A DNA stretch of 29,427 nucleotides from JAJPHC01 sp035255945 (lineage in GTDB: Bacteria > Acidobacteriota > Thermoanaerobaculia > Gp7-AA8). Of the stretch, positions 15,362 through 22,822 are shown piece after piece. The DNA lies in the NCBI GenBank assembly GCA_035255945.1, contig DATEZA010000323.1, forward strand, positions 1 through 29,427. Reading direction: 5' to 3'. Under the pieces are notes generated by a model that worked only from the letters and a program-made list of their open reading frames with translations, searched no databases and was not told the DNA's origin. The position numbers and the translations under genes are program-made. How positions within the stretch are numbered: position 1 is the stretch's first letter; the number at the start of each line of letters is the position of its first letter.

Positions 15362-16225
15362 CAAATCGGTGAGCGTGCCGTTGCGGCGGAGGAAATGCCG
15401 CTCGAGCAGCGTGATGCGCGCGAGCAATTCCGCCTGTCCGCGCAGCACCGCTTCGATCTCCATCTCCGCCTTGAGATTGACCTGATAGTCGTTCTCCGCG
15501 AGGAGCTTGTCCTTCGACGCCTGGCGGTTCTGACTCATCATGATGATCGGCGCCTGCAGCGCGGCGACGGTCGACAGCGCGAGGTTCAGCAGGATGAATG
15601 GATACGGATCGAACGGCCGGGTCAGCAGAACGATATTCGATCCCATCCAGACAGTCATGATCGCGCCGAAGAGGATGATGAACGGCCACGAGCCGCCGAA
15701 CGCCGCGACGCGATCCGCCACGCGCTGACCGAATGTCAGCTGCTCCTCCGCCTCTTCGAGCACGTTGCGCGATACCTGCCGCGACATCAGCTCGTTCGTC
15801 TGCCGCAGGCGCTCGCTCATCTCCGCGATGATGCGCAGCGCCGCCGCGGGGTTCTTGTCGACGAAATCGACCATGTCCGCGCGATCGAGCCGGATGAGGT
15901 GCGAATCCTTGGTCGCGGTGGCGGTCGCGGAGCGCGGCGCGCCGTCGAACAGCGAGAGCTCGCCGAAGTACTGGCCGGGGAAGAGCGTGGCGAGACAGAC
16001 TTTCGCCTTCCCTTCGCCGTACGAGATATCCACCGCGCCGTTTTCGATGATGAAGAGCGACGAGCCTTCATCGCCCTGATTGAAGATGATGGCGCCGGTC
16101 GGATAGTCCTTCGCCGTGAGCCGCTTGCTCAGCGTGGCGAGGTCTTCGTCGGTGAGCGACTCGAACAACGCGATGTTGCCGAGCAGGTCTTCATACGACA
16201 TGCGGAGTGCGACGACCGGATCCAT
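15353..16225 (-). CDS. Cyclic-nucleotide-binding domain fused to DUF1003 membrane protein
   Basis: A 290-residue protein. Residues ~15-130 form a CRP-like cNMP-binding barrel: GAIIFNQGDEGSSLFIIENG, then GQYFGELSLFDGAPRSATAT, the phosphate-binding cassette (FGE-LS-x4-PRSAT). A coiled linker follows (EMSERLRQTNELMSRQVSRN). The DUF1003 part has two membrane helices (SWPFIILFGAIMTVWMGSNI; PFILLNLALSTVAALQAPII) and the family motif QNRQASKDKLLAENDYQVN. It has no DNA-binding helix-turn-helix, so it is a membrane-associated cNMP sensor rather than a transcription factor. DUF1003 function is unknown; Mg/ion-related roles have been suggested for the family. The start at 16225 is uncertain: an in-frame ATG at 16201 is possible and neither has a clear ribosome site. 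Confidence 0.88.
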   Translation of the reverse strand: MDPVVALRMSYEDLLGNIALFESLTDEDLATLSKRLTAKDYPTGAIIFNQGDEGSSLFIIENGAVDISYGEGKAKVCLATLFPGQYFGELSLFDGAPRSATATATKDSHLIRLDRADMVDFVDKNPAAALRIIAEMSERLRQTNELMSRQVSRNVLEEAEEQLTFGQRVADRVAAFGGSWPFIILFGAIMTVWMGSNIVLLTRPFDPYPFILLNLALSTVAALQAPIIMMSQNRQASKDKLLAENDYQVNLKAEMEIEAVLRGQAELLARITLLERHFLRRNGTLTDLSG

Positions 16226-16255
16226 TCAGGACAGGATAACTCAGCTACGGGCGCC

Positions 16256-16350
16256 GTCATCCCGAGCGTAGTCGAGGGACCTGCGTGGGCGGGCGGCATG
16301 ATGAAGCGCGCCACCTCCCGCCCAGGTCCCTCGACTACGCTCGGGATGAC
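16256..16350. repeat. Large perfect inverted repeat (27-bp arms)
   Basis: The arm beginning GTCATCCCGAGCGTAGTCGA (16256-16282) is perfectly complementary to 16324-16350; inner GTGGGCGGG/CCCGCCC segments extend the stem. A related, more diverged copy is at 26587-26685. The right arm contains the last codons and stop of the GNAT gene. It lies between two minus-strand genes and could end transcription of the marR-clc-GNAT operon. Confidence 0.9.
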
Positions 16351-16838
16351 GGAGCGCGTAGCGACAGGATGCGCACCGTGTCGACGTGCCCGTTTCGCGC
16401 GGTCACGTCAGCCACCTTTCCTGTATCCCGAAAACCGGCCGCTTCCCAGAACTTCTGACCGCGCGGATTGTGGATCGACACCGCGAGGCGAATCGATGTC
16501 GCGCCGATGATTCCCAGGCCATGCTGGAGGAGCTGCACTCCGATTCCGCGGCTGCGCAGCTCCGGCGCGACGACGAGAAACGCGATCCACCAGGTGCCTG
16601 GCTGCGGGCAGTTGCGGTAGAGCTGCAGCAGCGCTTGCAGCACACCGCGTTCGTCTTCGAATGCGAACACGTGCAGATCATCAGGCACGTAGTTCGGCGG
16701 CACGAACGTCAGCTCGTACTCGCCCGCATCGGACGGCGTCGGACACCCTTCATGCAGCTCGTAGTAATCGCTGCAGCGCTCCAGCAGCTGCTGGAGACGC
16801 GCGATGTCCGCAGGAGCTTCGAGCCGGACGAATTTCAT
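16335..16838 (-). CDS. GNAT-family N-acetyltransferase
   Basis: A 167-residue acetyl-CoA-dependent acyltransferase. The GNAT core shows TWWIAFLVVAPELRSRGIG, motif A with the Q/RxxGxG-type loop (ELRSRGIGVQLLQHGL), then LAVSIHNPRGQKFWEAAGF, the typical motif B ending. The N-terminal part (LQQLLERCSDYYELHEG, then VPPNYVPDDLHVFAFE) is of a type seen in many soil-bacterial GNATs. Substrate unknown. Its ATG overlaps the clc stop as ATGA, so it is translated as the third gene of the marR-clc-GNAT unit. Its final codons are encoded by the arm of the large inverted repeat, suggesting the repeat inserted at or replaced the original 3' end. Confidence 0.85.
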   Translation of the reverse strand: MKFVRLEAPADIARLQQLLERCSDYYELHEGCPTPSDAGEYELTFVPPNYVPDDLHVFAFEDERGVLQALLQLYRNCPQPGTWWIAFLVVAPELRSRGIGVQLLQHGLGIIGATSIRLAVSIHNPRGQKFWEAAGFRDTGKVADVTARNGHVDTVRILSLRAPSSRA

Positions 16839-18589
16839 TCTGCGCGCAGCCGCGTCGCATGTGCCGTGAGCAGATCGCTGCGCGTCACGATGCCGATCAA
16901 CTTGCGCGGGTTCGAGCGCTCGACCACAGGAAGCCGTCCGACGTTCTCGCGCACCATGTGATCGGCGGCCTCGCGCAGCGACATGTCCGCAAAGACGACC
17001 GAGGGCGCGCGGCGGACCAGATCGCGAACGCGCGTCGATGGAGGCTTGCCCAGGAAGTCGCGGCGGGTCACCACGCCGATGATGTGCTGATTCGTGTCGA
17101 CGACGGGAAAACCCTGATGGCCGTCGAGCAGCGAGCCCGCGTCGCCGAGGGTCGAGTCGGCGGGCAGCGAGACCACCTTCATCGAGCACGCATCGCCGAC
17201 GCGCACCTGCTCGAGATAGTCCGCCGCGTAATCCGCCGGCACACGCACGCCGCGGCGGGCGAGCTTCTCGGTCATGATCGTGTTGCGCATCAGCAGCGAC
17301 GACACGAGATAGCCGGCCGTGCATCCGCCGAGCAGCGGCAGGAGTCCCATCGGCTGCAGCGTCGTCTCGAACGCGAAGACCACCGATGCGAGCAGTGCGC
17401 GCGACGCGCCGGCGAACATCGCCGCCATGCCCACGAGCGCGCAGATGCGCGGATCGATGCCGACGCTCGGCAGCTGATGCGACAGCAATTCGCCGAGTGC
17501 GACGCCGGTCGCGCCGCCGATCGTGAACAACGGAGCGAGCGTGCCGCCCGACGTGCCGCTGCCGAGGGAGATCGACCAGGAGAGGAACTTCATGATGCAG
17601 AGAAAGAGCACCACCCGTCCGGCGATCCGTCCTGCCACCAGTCCTTCGATGTTGTCATAGCCGACGCCGAGCGTGTGCGGCGCAAAGATGCCGATCCCGC
17701 CGACCACCAGTCCGCCGAGCGCCGGCCACCACATCCAGTGCACCGGCAGCTTCTCGAACAGGTCTTCGATCCAGTAAACCGCGTGCGTGACGTAGACCGA
17801 CAGCCATCCGACGAGCGCGCCGACGAGCACATAGATCGCGAGCGCTTCGCCGCCCGGGCGCTCGAGCAGCGGCATGGCGAAGATCGGCTCCGTGCCGACG
17901 TAGAGCATGCGCACGGCGGTCGCGGCGGCACTGGCCAGTGCGACTGGCACGATGGAGCGCGGACGGTATTCGAAAAGCAGCAGCTCGATGGCGAGCAGCA
18001 CGGCGGAAACGGGACTGCCGAATGTCGCCGCCATGCCTGCCGCGGCGCCGGCGGCGAGCAGAGTCTTGCGCTCGTTCGGCGTCATGTGCAGGAGCTGGCC
18101 GACGAGCGAGCCGAGCGCGCCGCCGGTGGCGATGATCGGACCTTCGGCGCCGAACGGTCCGCCGGTGCCGATCGACACCGCCGCCGACAGCGGTTTGAGG
18201 AACGTGATCCGCTTCGGGATCTTGCTCTCGTTGAGCAGCACCTGCTCCATCGCTTCGGGGATGCCGTGGCCGCGGATCGCTTTCGATCCGTAGCGCGCCA
18301 TCACGCCGACGACCAAGCCGCCGATCGCGGGGATGAAGAGCACCAGCCAGCCGAGGTGGTTGTTCGCGGGCGAGGAGAACTGTGTCGACCAGCGGCCGTA
18401 GAACGAGATGTTCGTGATCAGGCCGATCAATCCGACCAGCGCCTGGGCGATGAATCCCGTGACGAGCGCGAGGAGGATGGCCCACATCGACAGGATGACC
18501 ACGCGCTTGTCGAGCGTCGTGCGATCGGCGGGCACGCGCGCATCGACGAGCGCCGGCTCGAGTGATGGTGATACAGGAATCTCGGACAC
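16835..18589 (-). CDS. ClC-family chloride channel/antiporter with C-terminal CBS pair
   Basis: A 584-residue membrane protein. Ion-pathway motifs are readable: GHGIPEAMEQ (GxGIP, with His in place of Ser), FGAEGPI (the GREGP gating-glutamate motif, Glu kept, Arg replaced by Ala) and GTSGGTLAPLF (GxFxP region). About ten hydrophobic segments fill residues ~30-430. Residues ~460-580 are two CBS domains (FPVVDTNQHIIGVVTRRDFL; GRLPVVERSNPRKLIGIVTR), which in ClC proteins bind adenine nucleotides. It likely exchanges chloride or another halide for protons; whether it is a channel or an exchanger cannot be settled from what I see. The GTG start at 18589 shares one base with the marR stop. Confidence 0.93.
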   Translation of the reverse strand: MSEIPVSPSLEPALVDARVPADRTTLDKRVVILSMWAILLALVTGFIAQALVGLIGLITNISFYGRWSTQFSSPANNHLGWLVLFIPAIGGLVVGVMARYGSKAIRGHGIPEAMEQVLLNESKIPKRITFLKPLSAAVSIGTGGPFGAEGPIIATGGALGSLVGQLLHMTPNERKTLLAAGAAAGMAATFGSPVSAVLLAIELLLFEYRPRSIVPVALASAAATAVRMLYVGTEPIFAMPLLERPGGEALAIYVLVGALVGWLSVYVTHAVYWIEDLFEKLPVHWMWWPALGGLVVGGIGIFAPHTLGVGYDNIEGLVAGRIAGRVVLFLCIMKFLSWSISLGSGTSGGTLAPLFTIGGATGVALGELLSHQLPSVGIDPRICALVGMAAMFAGASRALLASVVFAFETTLQPMGLLPLLGGCTAGYLVSSLLMRNTIMTEKLARRGVRVPADYAADYLEQVRVGDACSMKVVSLPADSTLGDAGSLLDGHQGFPVVDTNQHIIGVVTRRDFLGKPPSTRVRDLVRRAPSVVFADMSLREAADHMVRENVGRLPVVERSNPRKLIGIVTRSDLLTAHATRLRAE

Positions 18590-19050
18590 TACTTCCCCTC
18601 CTCGAAAAACATCGGTGCAGGTTCCTCGCCTTGATCCAGACCGTTGACGATCGCCGTCAAGGTATCGGCGAATCGCTTCCGCTCCCGCTCCGGCATGGCG
18701 TCGAGAATCTCGACCAGCTCCTGCTGCGCGACGCGCGGCGCTTTTTTCGTCGCGGCGCGGCCCGCGCGCGTCGGCGTGATGACCAGGCGGCGCGCGTCGT
18801 CGGACGCCCGCTCGCGCGCAAGCAGACCTTCATCGCAGAGGCGCGCGACGACGACGGAGACGGAGCTCTGATCGGTGCGCGTCCGCTCGGCGAGCTCCTT
18901 CAGCGAGATCTCCGGCGTCTTCGCCACTTCATGCAGGACGAAGAGCTGGGCGGCGGAGAGGCCGAGCTCCGACTGTGCGGCACGGTCGGAGAGTCGGAGA
19001 AGTCTGACCATCCGGCGGATGGCGTCGAGAATGCGTTGGGAGTCGGTCAT
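18589..19050 (-). CDS. MarR-family transcriptional regulator
   Basis: A 153-residue winged-helix regulator. Segments are ILDAIRRMVRLLRLSDRAAQ, LSAAQLFVLHEVAKTPEISL, KELAERTRTDQSSVSVVVAR as recognition helix, then a wing with SDDARRLVITPTRAGRAA including the family's DxR pattern, and a C-terminal dimerisation helix. MarR proteins usually repress neighbouring transporter genes and release DNA on binding phenolic or oxidised ligands. It heads the operon with the ClC transporter and a GNAT, so it probably controls both. The ATG at 19050 is preferred: the in-frame extension upstream reads through a short tandem repeat and is not family-like. Confidence 0.9.
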   Translation of the reverse strand: MTDSQRILDAIRRMVRLLRLSDRAAQSELGLSAAQLFVLHEVAKTPEISLKELAERTRTDQSSVSVVVARLCDEGLLARERASDDARRLVITPTRAGRAATKKAPRVAQQELVEILDAMPERERKRFADTLTAIVNGLDQGEEPAPMFFEEGK

Positions 19051-19055
19051 TAAGA

Positions 19056-19117
19056 AGTTGCTGGGTTGCTGGGTTGCTGGGTGGGCGTGACTCAGCAACT
19101 CAGCAACTCAGGAACTC
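19056..19117. repeat. Tandem-octamer hairpin in a divergent promoter region
   Basis: Three exact copies of TTGCTGGG (19058-19081) face two exact and one variant copy of CTCAGCAA (19091-19114), giving a hairpin whose arms are themselves tandem repeats. It fills the space between the marR start and the divergent gene at 19154, where promoters and any MarR operator must lie. Confidence 0.8.
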
Positions 19118-19153
19118 TCAAATTACTTGGGCTCCCAACTAATTCCACTCCGC

Positions 19154-19690
19154 ATGCTATCCTCGGAATCGTTGGACGAGAACATTCCAGAAGATCTCGA
19201 TGAGCGGAGTGTGGCCAGGAAATACGGGATCCGCGAGCTTCTTTATCCGGGCTCGGAGCAGCTCAAGACCATCACACATTTCCTCAACGGCATCGTCGAT
19301 ACGGGCCGCTGCGGACCGGTGCCGAAAACGGCCGTCGTCGCGCTGCTCGACTTCCTGCAGGGGATCCTCAATCGCCAGCACATCACCAAGGGTCCGCGCA
19401 TGACGCAGGAGGAGTTCGACTTCCTGCAGACGCCCTACTACATCACCGCGCGCATCGTGACGAAACTGATCCGCGAGAAAAAACTGGTGGCCGAAAAAGA
19501 GGGCAAGGTCTATCACACCACCTACAACGCCCTCGGGCAATTCATCGAGTTGCTGCGCAGCCTCCTCGACCCCGGCTGCTATTGGCTGCGATTGAAGATC
19601 GTGCCGGAGGGGATCGGGGAGTCGGCGGAGCTGCTGCGTGATTTCCTCCAGCTCTATCCGGAAGCACGGAAAAAAGGGCGGGCGACGTAA
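19154..19690 (+). CDS. Hypothetical helical protein, first gene of an unknown three-gene cluster
   Basis: A 178-residue soluble protein of no recognised family. It is mostly alpha-helical: RSVARKYGIRELLYPGSEQL, VPKTAVVALLDFLQGILNRQ, FDFLQTPYYITARIVTKLIR, then EKEGKVYHTTYNALGQFIEL. The LIREKKLVAEKEGKVYHTTY segment could be a winged-helix wing, but I would not call it DNA-binding on this alone. The start is the ATG at 19154; a TTG at 19127 would extend it into the repeat region. It is followed after 15 bp by a 70-residue protein whose stop overlaps a methyltransferase start, so the three are probably one operon, divergent from marR. Confidence 0.65.
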   Translation: MLSSESLDENIPEDLDERSVARKYGIRELLYPGSEQLKTITHFLNGIVDTGRCGPVPKTAVVALLDFLQGILNRQHITKGPRMTQEEFDFLQTPYYITARIVTKLIREKKLVAEKEGKVYHTTYNALGQFIELLRSLLDPGCYWLRLKIVPEGIGESAELLRDFLQLYPEARKKGRAT

Positions 19691-19705
19691 AATCGCCGAA
19701 AATCG

Positions 19706-19918
19706 ATGTCGCGCTATCTGCAAAAGATCTCGCTGAAACCGTACACCGATTCCGAGATCTGGACCGGCTGGGAGCTGGAAGGCCGCACGGGAGAGGTCGA
19801 GGGGCTGATGCTCGCCGACGACATGTCCGATGAGGAGCTGGCGAAACTCGGCGTGACGGAGTTTCAGTTGATCCCGAAGGAGTACCTCGACGTCCGCGAC
19901 TTCGCCCCGAAAAAGTGA
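19706..19918 (+). CDS. Small acidic hypothetical protein
   Basis: A 70-residue protein, no known family. The sequence SDEIWTGWELEGRT-like opening half and LADDMSDEELAKLGVTEFQL suggest a small alpha/beta fold rich in Asp and Glu. No signal peptide or Cys. Its TGA stop overlaps the GTG start of the methyltransferase (GTGA), implying coupled translation. Base composition is like its neighbours and the frame has coding-type codon use, so I believe it is real even though short. Confidence 0.6.
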   Translation: MSRYLQKISLKPYTDSEIWTGWELEGRTGEVEGLMLADDMSDEELAKLGVTEFQLIPKEYLDVRDFAPKK

Positions 19919-20493
19919 AGCGATACGACCGCGCGTATTTCGACAAGTGGTATCGCCGCGTGCGCGTGCACAGCACGGGCGAGATGCAGCGCAAGGTGGC
20001 GATGGCGGTGTCGGTGTGCGAATACTTTCTCCGCCGCCGCATCCGTAACGTGCTCGATGTCGGCTGCGGCGAAGGCGCCTGGTTCCCCCACCTCCGCACC
20101 CTCCGCCCCCGCATCTCGTACCTCGGATTCGATCCGAGTGATTACGCCGTCGCGCGCTTCGGCCCGACGCGCAACGTTCGGAAAGGTTCGTTCGCCGACC
20201 TCGATGTCGATCGGCGATACGACCTCGTCATCTGCTCCGACGTGATGCACTACCTCAATGAGCGCGAGCTGAAACAAGGATTGCCCGCACTCGTCCGCGC
20301 GACCGGCGGCCTCGCGTTTCTCGAAGTGCTGACGAGCGAGGAAGAGATCCTGGGCGACCTCGAAGGCCTGATCCGCCGCCCCGTGTCGTGGTACCGGAAG
20401 TTGTTCTCGGAGGCGGGACTGGTGGAGTGCGGGCCGTACTGCTGGCTGCCGCAGGATGTGGCGGAGGAGATGGCGCGGTTGGAGGTGCGGTGA
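19915..20493 (+). CDS. Class I SAM-dependent methyltransferase
   Basis: A 192-residue methyltransferase. The SAM-binding motif I is VLDVGCGEGAWFPHL (~residues 45-60), followed by ISYLGFDPSDYAVARFG with the acidic residue of motif II, ADLDVDRRYDLVICSDVMHY (motif III/IV), and a C-terminal RRPVSWYRKLFSEAGLVECG helix-strand. The fold is that of small-molecule or protein methyltransferases in the Methyltransf_11/25 group; the substrate is not predictable. GTG start at 19915, overlapping the preceding stop. Last gene of the unknown cluster; the next gene starts 40 bp on and encodes an exported protein. Confidence 0.85.
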   Translation: MKRYDRAYFDKWYRRVRVHSTGEMQRKVAMAVSVCEYFLRRRIRNVLDVGCGEGAWFPHLRTLRPRISYLGFDPSDYAVARFGPTRNVRKGSFADLDVDRRYDLVICSDVMHYLNERELKQGLPALVRATGGLAFLEVLTSEEEILGDLEGLIRRPVSWYRKLFSEAGLVECGPYCWLPQDVAEEMARLEVR

Positions 20494-20532
20494 ACGTAGA
20501 CACGCGACAGCACGCGCGCGTATCTCTGTCAC

Positions 20533-21858
20533 ATGAAGACGCTCGCCGCACTTGCCCTCACCATCGCCGCCGCCTCGGCATTCGCCGAACCCGCGATCTT
20601 CACCATCACGCCTGCGTCCGGCCTCACTGCCGGAGGTGATTACGTCCACATCCACGGCACCGACCTGCTGCCGCCGCCCGTGCCGTGCACCCCGCCTTGC
20701 GCGCTGGTCGTGAAGTTCGGCGGCCTCGACGCGAATGTGGTCAGCGACACCTCCGACGAGATCGTGGTGCGCACACCGGCGCACGCTGCAGGCAGTGTCG
20801 ACGTGCAGATCGCGCAGGCGACGAAAGCAACCATCACCCTCGCGAACGGTTTTCGCTACGACGACGTCAATCCCTCGGACAACATCCGTTTTCTCGCGCC
20901 GATCGTGATCAGCGCGTCGGGCGCGAACGGCTCGAGCTGGGTGAGCGAGCTGTCGGTCACGAACGCGAGCAGCGAGCCGCTGACGATCGCAGCGACGAAC
21001 ATCGGGGCGCAGAACAGCGCATCGATCGCGCTGCCGAATGCGAACACCGGCGCGTTCTTCACCATCCCGCGCGCCGTCGCGCACGAAGTCACCGCAACGC
21101 TGCGCGTGCACGACACCACGCGTGACGCCGACAGCTGGGGCACCGACATCCCGGTCGTGCCGGAGACGCAGTTCCGTCCGACCGTCGTCCTGCCGCACGT
21201 CCCGAACGACCCGCGCTTTCGCACGCTGCTTCGCGTCTACGGCTACAACACGTTCTTCGCGAACGGCGTCGCGGTGATCCGCGATGACCTGACCGGCCAG
21301 GTGTTGTCGACGCAGCCGTTCACGCTGCGCAGCGACAGCGCGAATGTGCCGGCGTACGCGCAACTGCCGATCGCGGTGACGACCCCGTCGCGCGTGCGCA
21401 TCGATGTCAGGGCGCAACTCCCCGGCGCTCCGTTGCAGCCGCCGGTCGCGATCTGGGCATTCGTCGCGATCACGAACAACACCACGCAGCAGGTCACGAC
21501 GATTACGCCGTCGCTGATCCCATCAACTGCGCCGGCGGTGACGACGCCGCTCGAGCTCGGACACTGGGCCGGCGGCGGCTCGTGCGTCGACGTGACGAAC
21601 ATCGACACGATGGTGACGATGGGGTGCGGAACCGCGACGTTCCCCTCGCCCGGCAACGTGTCGAGCGGACACTTCGAAGCGGACGGCACGTTCAGCACCT
21701 ACGCGGGCCCGGCGCCCCCTTCCGGAGTGCCGGCGCACTTCACCGGCGTCGTGCTGGGCACGCAAATGGATCTGACGATCGCCGTCAGCGGCGGAAGCAC
21801 GTTCACGATTCACGTCACGTTCGGATCGACGGAGCCGTGCCCGGTGCTCTGCCGGTGA
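20533..21858 (+). CDS. Secreted IPT/TIG-domain protein
   Basis: A 441-residue exported protein. The signal peptide is MKTLAALALTIAAASAFA. Residues ~20-115 form an IPT/TIG immunoglobulin-like domain (ITPASGLTAGGDYVHIHGTD, then VKFGGLDANVVSDTSDEIVV, ending ITLANGFRY). Residues ~120-330 are a beta-rich region with SASGANGSSWVSELSVTNAS and LPHVPNDPRFRTLLRVYGYN, resembling repetitive surface proteins of Acidobacteriota. The last ~90 residues (GGGSCVDVTNIDTMVTMGCG to EPCPVLC) contain four Cys that may form disulfides. It probably acts at the cell surface or outside; no enzymatic motif seen. Confidence 0.75.
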   Translation: MKTLAALALTIAAASAFAEPAIFTITPASGLTAGGDYVHIHGTDLLPPPVPCTPPCALVVKFGGLDANVVSDTSDEIVVRTPAHAAGSVDVQIAQATKATITLANGFRYDDVNPSDNIRFLAPIVISASGANGSSWVSELSVTNASSEPLTIAATNIGAQNSASIALPNANTGAFFTIPRAVAHEVTATLRVHDTTRDADSWGTDIPVVPETQFRPTVVLPHVPNDPRFRTLLRVYGYNTFFANGVAVIRDDLTGQVLSTQPFTLRSDSANVPAYAQLPIAVTTPSRVRIDVRAQLPGAPLQPPVAIWAFVAITNNTTQQVTTITPSLIPSTAPAVTTPLELGHWAGGGSCVDVTNIDTMVTMGCGTATFPSPGNVSSGHFEADGTFSTYAGPAPPSGVPAHFTGVVLGTQMDLTIAVSGGSTFTIHVTFGSTEPCPVLCR

Positions 21859-21896
21859 CATTCAGTGCGGCCACCTCGAGCAGATTGTGTGACGGA

Positions 21897-22016
21897 GCGC
21901 GGGCATCCTGCCCGCAGTCGCCGGGCGTCTCGCCCGGCGACGAAAAACTGTGCACGGGCGGGACGCCCGCGCACTGCGGGCGAGGACGCCCGCGCTCCGC
22001 TCAGTGCTGAGTGCTG
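21897..22016. repeat. Series of GC-rich hairpins after the IPT gene
   Basis: Successive perfect stems: GCGGGCA-tcc-TGCCCGC (21899-21915), CGCCGGGCG-tct-CGCCCGGCG (21919-21939), CGGGCG-gga-CGCCCG (~21955-21969) and GCGGGCG/CGCCCGC (~21976-21993). The loops are three or four bases. The same stem type occurs at 1044-1060. Confidence 0.8.
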
Positions 22017-22041
22017 GGCGCAGCGCGGGCACTGCGGGGGG

Positions 22042-22100
22042 GACAAGCTGAGAGCTTGTCCTACACACGCTGCGCGTGTAGGACAAGCTCTCAGCTTGTC
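22042..22100. repeat. Long inverted repeat, GACAAGCTGAGAGCTTGTC family
   Basis: GACAAGCTGAGAGCTTGTC at the left (22042-22060) and its complement at the right (22082-22100) are each nearly self-complementary and also pair with each other through CTACAC/GTGTAG. Other copies are at 3611-3627 (variant) and 29335-29394. It directly follows the pseudogene's 3' end on the minus strand. Confidence 0.9.
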
Positions 22101-22116
22101 GATTGTGTCGCGCAGC

Positions 22117-22777
22117 TCAGTACGGCGGCAGCATGCGACGCAGTCCGTGCGCGAGCACGATTGCGAGCAGCACGAGATTGCGCAGCGCGCTCGCGATAAG
22201 CGGTACGTCCTTCGTCTGCGAGCGCTCGCCGAACGCGGCGATCCACTCCGGCGTGCGCGGCCACTCGAACAGGCGATCGAGCAGCTCGCGCGGAATGCCA
22301 TCGACGCCCGCGATCGCCGCGACTGAATCGGTGTCGCCGCCGCAACGAACGCATTCCGTCACCGCGGCCACGACATCGTTCGGATGCCGCAGCCACGCGT
22401 AGATCGCCACCGGCATGGTGTGATCGCATCCGCGCATGCCGCGCCGCCAGCGCGACGCAATACGCGCCCCACTCCGCGCGCTCGTCGCGATGGGTGATCA
22501 GCGTCGATCGCCGCACCAGCTCGCGCAGCAGCTCCGGATCATCGCATGCGACGCCGGATCGTGCGGCATTTTTCGACGAGATCACGCGATGTCTCCCGCC
22601 GCATCTCGACATGCTCGTGTCGCTTCGCCGCGCGGCGGAAGCGAATGTGAGCGTGACCGGATTCGCGGAGGAGCTCGGACTGGCGAACGGCGTGACCGGT
22701 TTCATCGCATCACCGATTGCGGTGCCGAGAAGCGAGCCGGTGATCGACGTGTCCTTGAGACGCAGCAGGCGGGCCGA
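22117..22777 (-). pseudogene. Rearranged ADP-ribosylglycohydrolase (DraG-type) pseudogene
   Basis: Four recognisable pieces of an ADP-ribosylglycohydrolase occur in the wrong arrangement. On the minus strand, ~22777-22705 gives the N-terminus (TSITGSLLGTAIGDAM); ~22552-22437 gives VACDDPELLRELVRRSTLIT followed by HRDERAEWGAYCVALAARHA; ~22430-22117, shifted by one frame, gives HTMPVAIYAWLRHPNDV, RCGGDTDSVAAIAG and the family's C-terminus HGLRRMLPPY. The block normally between the last two (FFDEITRCLPPHLDML to EELGLANGVTGF) is on the plus strand at ~22555-22700. The central ~130-150 residues with metal-binding positions are missing. So the gene has suffered a deletion, an inverted transposition of one block and a frameshift, and cannot make a working enzyme. 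Confidence 0.75.
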
Positions 22778-22822
22778 TCAGTACGAATGTGACGCGCGTA
22801 TATGCTGTTCCGTATTTCCCAT

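Noticed and set aside
16661..18565. A long plus-strand frame opposite the ClC gene
   Set aside because: Low-complexity Arg/Ala/His/Asp sequence with no motif; the opposite strand shows clear ClC and CBS motifs.
20515..22801. Shared CGCGCGTAT at 20515-20523 and 22793-22801, just upstream of two secreted-protein genes
   Set aside because: Nine bases of alternating CG are expected by chance in this composition; the spacing to the two start codons differs.
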